Source: an uncultured Verrucomicrobiota bacterium (lineage in GTDB: Bacteria > Verrucomicrobiota > Verrucomicrobiia > Limisphaerales > UBA9464). From it: 56,746 nucleotides of DNA. Where the stretch lies: positions 1-56,746 of the forward strand of contig CAIWAH010000083.1 in NCBI GenBank assembly GCA_903910585.1, in the 5' to 3' direction. Position numbers and translations under genes: made by a program. The notes beneath the pieces were generated by a model. That model ran no database searches. It was not told the origin of the DNA and worked only from the letters and a program-made list of their open reading frames with translations. This document shows, piece by piece, positions 51,545 to 56,746 of the stretch (within the stretch, counting starts at the first letter, position 1; every line of letters begins with the position of its first letter).

Positions 51545-53152
51545 TTAGCCGAAGGTCGGGGGCGAATCCGCCCACCATCTCCAGTCCAGTTCTGGGAAGA
51601 GCGGATGCCAATCTTCCAGGGTGCACAGAAATGAGCTCCATCGGGACAGTTCGCCGCCTTCCAAAGCGTCGGCCAGGCGGTTGAACGCTTCCACGTGCCC
51701 CTGAAACCGCTCGGCCGGATAGGTCCCGGCGGTGCCCATTTTCAACAGGAACGGCCAATCGCTGGCCTGCGCCAAAAGCAACTCCCGGCCGGCCTGACCG
51801 AGGAAGCGGCTCGTGAGCCCGTTGGTCGGTGCGGCGGAAAACCGGCGAGCCAGCGCCACCATGCGGTCCGTTGCCAACCGCAACGGCGCCAGCATCCACG
51901 CATTTCCCGCATCCAGCCAGACTCCGAGATGGCCGCCTTCCCCCCAACTGGACCGGGCCGGCATGGTCAACTGGCGCTCGGGGAACTCCTCCGTATCGCC
52001 CCGCAGATTCGTCAATCGCAGCTCCGTTTCACCGGCAATGGTGCGCACCACGGCATCCAGAAACTCCGGCCCCTCGAACCACCAGTGCCCGAACAGTTCC
52101 GCGTCGAACGGCGCCGTGATGAGCGGCGGACGATGCGGCATCAGCGGGGCAGCCTCCGCCACCGCGGCGATCCGTTGCGCCACAAAATGCCAGGCATGGT
52201 CGCCGACCGCCTCCAACGCTTCCGGCCGGCGATAGATTTCCTTGGGTCCGCTTCCGCCGGTGACCCGGTGGTATTTGATGCCGGTGAACACCCGATCCGC
52301 GGCCCCCGCCTGATGGGGGCGGAGATATTCCCACTCGGCCTCGTGGGCGAGGTCATGGTGGAATTCCCGGTAGCGCGGATCGCCCGGATAGCCACCGTGA
52401 CGGCTCCACACCTGGCGGGCGCTTTCCGGATCCCGGGCGAAAACCGTCAAGCCCGCCGGCGTGGTCACCGGGGCAAAGGTGGCGCAGCGGGGCCGGGGCT
52501 CCGCATGGATCAATCCGTGGGTTTCGAGCACGCATCGCCGCAGTCCGGCGGCGGCCAGATGCGTCTCCAAGCCGGGATCCCAAGCGCATTCGGGCAACCA
52601 GAGGCTGTCCGGTTCCCGACGGAAGTGCCGCCGATAATCGGCTTTGGCCATCGCCAGTTGCGCCCGAATCGCAGCGGGCTGATCCAGCCACAGCGGCAGC
52701 AACGCATGCGTGGCGGCACAGGTCAGAATTTCGAGATGGCCCGTTTCCTGATGGCGGCGGAACTCGGACAGAATGTCTCCGTCGCACGCTTCCCAGCGAT
52801 CCAGCAACGCCGCCGCCCTCGCTTCGTAGAACGCGGCGACTTCCTGAAAATCCGGCCGGAGGACATTCCGCTCGGACTCCTTCCCGGCCAGCGCGACCAT
52901 CGCTTCCAAATGACGGGTCGTCCGCTGCCGCAGAAGATCGTCGGCCAGCATTGCGCACAGTGTGGGCGTCAGGGTCAGCGTCAGCCGCCACGGGATTCCG
53001 TCCCGTTGCCAGCCGGCCATCACGTCGAGCAGCGGGAGGTAACACTCGGCCACGGCCTCGAAGAGCCAGGATTCCTCGTAGAAGTGCGCGTGCTCCGGAT
53101 GCCGCACGTAGGGCAGATGCGCATGGAGGACAATGGCGAGGCGGCCCGGCAT
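51545..53152 (-). CDS. GH57 1,4-alpha-glucan branching enzyme (DUF1957)
   Basis: The 535-residue protein begins GRLAIVLHAHLPYVRHPE, the GH57 opening. It has the nucleophile motif WLPECAW (E188), TAPFDAELFGHWWFEG (acid/base D350) and the C-terminal DUF1957 helical region (WSSFLCTLEDWHPLFPELDWRWW). This fits archaeal/bacterial GH57 branching enzymes that put alpha-1,6 branches in glycogen. No glgA or glgP gene is near. Confidence 0.93.
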   Translation of the reverse strand: MPGRLAIVLHAHLPYVRHPEHAHFYEESWLFEAVAECYLPLLDVMAGWQRDGIPWRLTLTLTPTLCAMLADDLLRQRTTRHLEAMVALAGKESERNVLRPDFQEVAAFYEARAAALLDRWEACDGDILSEFRRHQETGHLEILTCAATHALLPLWLDQPAAIRAQLAMAKADYRRHFRREPDSLWLPECAWDPGLETHLAAAGLRRCVLETHGLIHAEPRPRCATFAPVTTPAGLTVFARDPESARQVWSRHGGYPGDPRYREFHHDLAHEAEWEYLRPHQAGAADRVFTGIKYHRVTGGSGPKEIYRRPEALEAVGDHAWHFVAQRIAAVAEAAPLMPHRPPLITAPFDAELFGHWWFEGPEFLDAVVRTIAGETELRLTNLRGDTEEFPERQLTMPARSSWGEGGHLGVWLDAGNAWMLAPLRLATDRMVALARRFSAAPTNGLTSRFLGQAGRELLLAQASDWPFLLKMGTAGTYPAERFQGHVEAFNRLADALEGGELSRWSSFLCTLEDWHPLFPELDWRWWADSPPTFG

Positions 53153-53167
53153 GGCGAGGCGGTCAGG

Positions 53168-54634
53168 TTAGCGCACCCGGCAGATCAGCACGGTGCCCAC
53201 AGCGGTGAAGACCAGATTCGGCAGCCAGGCCGCCAGCCACGGCATCACCTGCCCCCCCTGCCCCAGGGCAAATCCCAGCCGCTGGAGCACGAAATACGAA
53301 AACCCGAGCGCGAGGCTGCCCGCGACTCCGTAGAACACGTTGCGCCGGCCCGACGGCGAACCGAACGGGATGGCAATGAAGACGACCACGAGACAGGTCC
53401 ACGGGGCGGCAAACCGCGCCTGCAGCTGGGTCTCCAACAGTGCCCGTTCCTTCGCGGGAATCTCCGGATGGAGCCGCTGGTAATGGAGGATCTCCCGCGA
53501 GCCGAGCTGGGGCCGGCGCATGGTCTTCGTCCGGTTGAAGAGCGCCCCGACCCGGACTTCGCTGCGGATGACCTCCGGAGTTTCACTGAACCCATCCAAG
53601 GTCAGCTCGCCGAACTTTTGGTCGAGGTAGTTGTCGTCCGTGCCCGAGCGATACAGGAACTCCCGCACGTCGAGAAATCGCCAGGCCCGGTTGGTCCAAA
53701 GACCGGATTCCGCGAAAATCCGCCGGTTTGCGCCGGCACTCAGCGGCGAACGGAAAGTCAGGGCGCCGCCTTCCCCCGTGGCGGGAACGAGGGATTCCAG
53801 CTTCCACCCCGCACCGGTGGCCGGCTGCCCGTTCGTGATTCCCCGCCGGAGCACGTAGCCGTTGGTGAACATGGCGTTGGTCAATGTCACCGTCTCACCG
53901 GCCCAATTCGCCACCGCCTCCAGCCGGCCGCCCATTTCGTCGGCCGAAAAGATCGACCGCGCCTTCACGGCCGGCAACGGGTCGCCGGCCCAGCGGTAGA
54001 TCCGTTCGAGCCCATTGGTCAGACGCCAGTAGCCGTCCGTCCACCGGACCCCATCCGCCACGACCTCACGGTATCCATCGGTCGCCAATGGCATCTGGAT
54101 GGCCACCTGGCGCAGCTCGCCGTTGGTCAGATTGAAGGCGCCGAGGTTCCAGGTCCGATCCTCGGCCTGATTGCGCAGGTTAACCCGGGTCCTCCAGCCC
54201 CGGCCGAGGGTATTGGTCGAGCCGCTCCACGAGGCCTTGAGGAATTCCTCCTGTTCCTTGGCATCGGGCATCCAGAACTCATTGAGCGCGTAAAGCAGCA
54301 CGGAGCCGGTCAAACCGACGGCGAAATACGGCAGGCAAATGCGCCAGAGACCGATCCCCGCCGCGCGCATCGCGGTCAGTTCGTGATGCTTGGAATGCGC
54401 GGTGAGGACATACAGCAGCGCCAGCAGCAGGGCGAAGGGAACCACGATCAGCAGCAGTTCCGGCAGCCGGATCAGATACAGCTCGGCAATGCCGCCGAAC
54501 GTGGCCCCGAGCCGCCGGAGGTCGTCCAGGGTGCCGAGCAGATCGAAGGCGACCCAGAAAATCAGAAAGCCGCCAAGGCAGGCCCCCAGCGGAATCAGCA
54601 GTTCGCGCAGCAGAAATCGGTCAAGCAGGCGCAT
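53168..54634 (-). CDS. LptF/LptG-family permease
   Basis: The 488-residue protein opens with MRLLDRFLLRELLIPL. It has three N-terminal helices (to about 120), a large periplasmic beta-jellyroll (about 135-385) and three C-terminal helices. PFALLLALLYVLTAHSKHHELTAMRAAGIG is the typical coupling segment to the LptB ATPase. It helps pull lipopolysaccharide from the inner membrane. The partner gene and lptB are not in the window, so F versus G cannot be decided. It is longer than the usual 360 residues, mainly in the periplasmic part. Confidence 0.9.
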   Translation of the reverse strand: MRLLDRFLLRELLIPLGACLGGFLIFWVAFDLLGTLDDLRRLGATFGGIAELYLIRLPELLLIVVPFALLLALLYVLTAHSKHHELTAMRAAGIGLWRICLPYFAVGLTGSVLLYALNEFWMPDAKEQEEFLKASWSGSTNTLGRGWRTRVNLRNQAEDRTWNLGAFNLTNGELRQVAIQMPLATDGYREVVADGVRWTDGYWRLTNGLERIYRWAGDPLPAVKARSIFSADEMGGRLEAVANWAGETVTLTNAMFTNGYVLRRGITNGQPATGAGWKLESLVPATGEGGALTFRSPLSAGANRRIFAESGLWTNRAWRFLDVREFLYRSGTDDNYLDQKFGELTLDGFSETPEVIRSEVRVGALFNRTKTMRRPQLGSREILHYQRLHPEIPAKERALLETQLQARFAAPWTCLVVVFIAIPFGSPSGRRNVFYGVAGSLALGFSYFVLQRLGFALGQGGQVMPWLAAWLPNLVFTAVGTVLICRVR

Positions 54635-54787
54635 GCAGCGCGGTCAGCTTACGGATGCCCACGGCCCCGCCAAGGACCGAAGTCGGGACGCCATCAGGAG
54701 TTATCCGGTGCCCGGGCAAACCTCGGACGAAACGCCGCCGGCATCCGTCCAGCCATCAAAGCGAGCTCACGCAGAAACTCCCGGGGC

Positions 54788-55204
54788 TCACTTCCCCGTC
54801 GGCGCCCCCTGACGCTGGAATGGCCGTCGGAAGGCCTCGTCGAAATCGTAGCCCCCGTGGAAATCCTCGCGCCGGTCGTCGTCCGTCTTCGAGAGGATCT
54901 GGGCCTCGATCATGTTGAAGACGATCTCGCCGATATCCGCGCAGCTCCGGATGCCCCACTCCTCCAGCACGCAGTGGGTCATCGGCCCAAACTGGTTCAG
55001 CGCCAGCCGGCGAACGCCGTCGAGAAGTTCCTGGCCCGTGATGTGTTGCCCCTTGCGCGGCGCGACGGTGGCGATGGCCTCGTTTTGCAGGGCGTCCCGG
55101 GTGAAGTCGAGGGCGTCGCGCACGAAGTGGTAGGCGCCCCGAGAATAGCGCGTATCGCGCTCCAGCACGGGCTCCAAGGCGGTGTCAAAATCCACGGCGG
55201 GCAT
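54788..55204 (-). CDS. Minf_1886 family protein (Verrucomicrobia/Planctomycetes)
   Basis: The 138-residue protein has VLERDTRYSRGAYHFVRDALDFT, HITGQELLDGVRRLALNQFGPMTHCVLEEWGI and the DIGEIVFNMIEAQILSKTDDD segment. These match the PVC-specific conserved hypothetical family named after Minf_1886. No function is known. Acidic and soluble. It begins three bases after the small membrane gene's stop, and both follow leuS, so the three may be cotranscribed. Confidence 0.82.
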   Translation of the reverse strand: MPAVDFDTALEPVLERDTRYSRGAYHFVRDALDFTRDALQNEAIATVAPRKGQHITGQELLDGVRRLALNQFGPMTHCVLEEWGIRSCADIGEIVFNMIEAQILSKTDDDRREDFHGGYDFDEAFRRPFQRQGAPTGK

Positions 55205-55207
55205 GGC

Positions 55208-55348
55208 TTAACGCGGGTTGGATTCCATGGCCTGAGGCAAGGGCGCGAGCGGTGCCGGCGGTTGGGTTCGCAGCCAGACCTTGGCCACCAATCCGGTGAC
55301 CACGAGGGTCAGGAATACGAATAGCACCCACATTTCCTGCTTTGTCAT
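55208..55348 (-). CDS. 46-residue single-helix membrane peptide
   Basis: Starts MTKQEMWVLFVFLTLVVTGL, has one membrane helix (about 7-23) and a short Pro-rich tail ending MESNPR. It lies between leuS (63 bases) and the Minf_1886 gene (three bases), in the same direction. Codon use is like its neighbours. No family is recognised; its place next to a PVC-specific gene suggests a small lineage-specific membrane factor. Its 3' end contains the 19-bp repeat shared with 51433-51451. Confidence 0.7.
   Translation of the reverse strand: MTKQEMWVLFVFLTLVVTGLVAKVWLRTQPPAPLAPLPQAMESNPR
55223..55241. repeat. 19-bp repeat, copy 2
   Basis: TTCCATGGCCTGAGGCAAG, identical to 51433-51451. This copy is inside the 3' end of the small membrane gene, where it reads LPQAME on the - strand. 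Confidence 0.55.
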
Positions 55349-55411
55349 GCGCGCCACCGGACCGGGGTATAGCAGAGATTTCGGCCGGAGTGAACTTTCC
55401 GACCGTCCACC

Positions 55412-56746
55412 TCAAGCCACCACGAGGTTCACCATCTTTTTCGGCACCACGATGACCTTCTTGATGGTTTTGCCCTCCAGGAAGGGCTTCACCTTGTCCG
55501 CCGCCTTGGCAGCGGCTTCCAGCGTGGCGCTGTCGGCATCGGCGGCCACGCGGATGACGTCGCGCATCTTGCCGTTCACCGACACGGGAATCTCAAGCTC
55601 GCTCTCGACCAGCAGGGTCGGGTCAAATTTCGGCCACGGCTCGTAACTCAGGCTCGGCGGGGTCTGGCCCAGATGCCGGTGCAGCTTGTCCCACAGTTCC
55701 TCCGAAATGTGCGGCGCGAACGGCGCCAGCAGCTGGAGGAAGCTCCGCAAGGATCCAGCGGGCTTCACCTCCCACGTCATGGCCTCGTTGACGAACATCA
55801 TCATGGCGGAGATGGCGGTGTTGAAACGCATCCCGTCGAGATCCTCGGTCACCTTCTTGATGCAGGCGTGCAACGTCTTGGCCTGCACCGGCGTGGCCGC
55901 CACGTCACGGATGGCCGCCGACAGCCTTACCGCCTCCAGGAACTCCTCGCCGCGTTCGGGTTGGGCGGTGAGATTTTGCTCAAATTCCTCGTAAGACTGT
56001 TCATCCACGAACATGCGCCACACGCGGCCGAGAAATCGATACACGCCCTCCACGCCACGGGTGTTCCACGGCTTCGTTTCCTGGAGCGGCCCCATGAACA
56101 TCTCGTAGAGGCGGAACGCATCCGCCCCGTATTCCTTCAGCACGTCGTCGGGATTGACGACGTTGCCGCGGGATTTCGACATCTTCTGGCCATCTTCGCC
56201 AAGGATCAGGCCCTGGTTGACCAGCTTGTAGAAAGGCTCGGCGGTGGAGACATGCCCCAGATCAAACAGGATCTTGTGCCAGAACCGGGCATAGAGCAGG
56301 TGCAGCACGGCGTGTTCGGTGCCCCCGACGTAAAGATCGACGCCGGGCGTCGCCGCGTAGCCGCCGACGTGAGGAGGCGGATTTGAGACAGATGCTGGCT
56401 TGTCCGCCTCGTGACCTCGGCGGCTACCCATCCAGTAGCGCTCCACCTCTCGGTTCACGAAGGTGGCGCCATTCTGGGCGTCGAGATAGCGCAGGTAATA
56501 CCAGCACGAGCCGGCCCACTGGGGCATGGTGTTGGTCTCGCGGATGGAACCGTCGGGCAGATTCAGCCAATCGGTGGCACGGGCCAAAGGCGGTTGGCCG
56601 TCGGCGGTGGGCTTGTAGTCCTCCAACGTCGGCGGCAGGACGGGCAACGCGCTTTCCGGCAGGGCCTCGTGGTAAAGGCTTCCGGCGGCATCCTTCTTCC
56701 AAATGATGGGGAACGGTTCGCCCCAGTAGCGCTGACGGCTGAAGAG
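55412..56746 (-). CDS. leuS: leucyl-tRNA synthetase, C-terminal part (runs off the window)
   Basis: The frame is open to the window edge, beginning there with FSRQRYWGEPFPIIW, the class Ia LeuRS segment after the editing domain. It holds LRYLDAQNG, VDLYVGGTEHAVLHLLYARFW, the KMSKS loop DGQKMSKSRGNVVNPDDV and the anticodon-binding and C-terminal domains (ending VVPKKMVNLVVA). About 445 of an expected 820-860 residues are present. It charges tRNA-Leu. Confidence 0.97.
   Translation of the reverse strand, partial: LFSRQRYWGEPFPIIWKKDAAGSLYHEALPESALPVLPPTLEDYKPTADGQPPLARATDWLNLPDGSIRETNTMPQWAGSCWYYLRYLDAQNGATFVNREVERYWMGSRRGHEADKPASVSNPPPHVGGYAATPGVDLYVGGTEHAVLHLLYARFWHKILFDLGHVSTAEPFYKLVNQGLILGEDGQKMSKSRGNVVNPDDVLKEYGADAFRLYEMFMGPLQETKPWNTRGVEGVYRFLGRVWRMFVDEQSYEEFEQNLTAQPERGEEFLEAVRLSAAIRDVAATPVQAKTLHACIKKVTEDLDGMRFNTAISAMMMFVNEAMTWEVKPAGSLRSFLQLLAPFAPHISEELWDKLHRHLGQTPPSLSYEPWPKFDPTLLVESELEIPVSVNGKMRDVIRVAADADSATLEAAAKAADKVKPFLEGKTIKKVIVVPKKMVNLVVA

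Noticed and set aside
51695..55324. 1200-codon open frame on the + strand opposite GH57 and LptF/G
   Set aside because: Antisense to genes with clear catalytic motifs; composition is typical of a GC-rich shadow frame.
1..56746. tRNA/rRNA genes, CRISPR arrays, insertion sequences, prophage
   Set aside because: No tRNA T-arm or acceptor pairing in intergenic gaps, no spaced direct repeats, and no transposase or integrase motif was found by eye.

Overview
The window is GC-rich, almost wholly coding, and reads as a chromosomal segment of a member of the Verrucomicrobiota (PVC superphylum). The main pointers are a PVC-type dehydrogenase/HEAT/cytochrome c fusion protein (559-3648), a Minf_1886-family protein (54788-55204), an H-X9-DG-like pseudopilin (40159-40968) and a division/cell-wall (dcw) cluster with a very divergent FtsZ. 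No rRNA, tRNA, CRISPR array, transposase or phage gene was seen.

Layout. 10-393 is a response regulator and 559-3648 the large cytochrome protein. 3957-12314 is one + strand cbb3 oxidase locus: copper ATPase, CcoS, a fused CcoN-CcoO, a CcoQ-like peptide, a monohaem CcoP, CcoG, CcoH and a UreH/TauE-like membrane protein. EngB and a methionine sulfoxide reductase MsrB-MsrA fusion follow. 14258-32508 is the dcw cluster on the - strand, transcribed mraZ, unknown gene, rsmH, ftsL, ftsI, murE-like, SIMPL gene, murF, mraY, LysM gene, ftsW, murG, murB, ddl, ftsQ, ftsA, ftsZ-like. Its promoter region carries a MraZ-box array. 32750-37080 holds queA, a RibD-type reductase, glcF and a Tat-exported sugar isomerase. 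37243-43457 is a fructan-use locus: GntR/LacI-type regulator with palindromic operators, then GH32, pseudopilin, sugar porter and fructokinase. 43488-51409 holds an RluA-RlmI fusion, a CPBP protease, an unknown Gly/Arg/Pro-rich protein behind a terminator-like leader, a CusF-SCO1 fusion, IspD, a second pseudouridine synthase and an MBL hydrolase. 51545-56746 holds a GH57 branching enzyme, an LptF/LptG permease, the Minf_1886 protein, a 46-residue membrane peptide and the 3' part of leuS.

Most unusual is the dcw cluster. murC and murD are absent from their usual places. The protein in the murE slot has lost the ATP P-loop, part of the central domain and the DNPR motif. The ftsZ-slot protein keeps the tubulin/FtsZ outline and a C-terminal FtsA-binding-like peptide, but lacks both T7-loop aspartates and the guanine-contacting aspartate. 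Two enzymes of the cluster therefore look like non-catalytic paralogues kept in place, in apparently intact, translationally coupled genes. If canonical copies exist elsewhere in the genome, these could be structural or regulatory division proteins. If they do not, wall synthesis and division here differ markedly from textbook systems.

The remaining operons are coherent. The cbb3 locus carries both subunits and assembly factors. The fructan locus couples exo-hydrolysis, uptake and phosphorylation, with a pseudopilin translationally coupled to the hydrolase.
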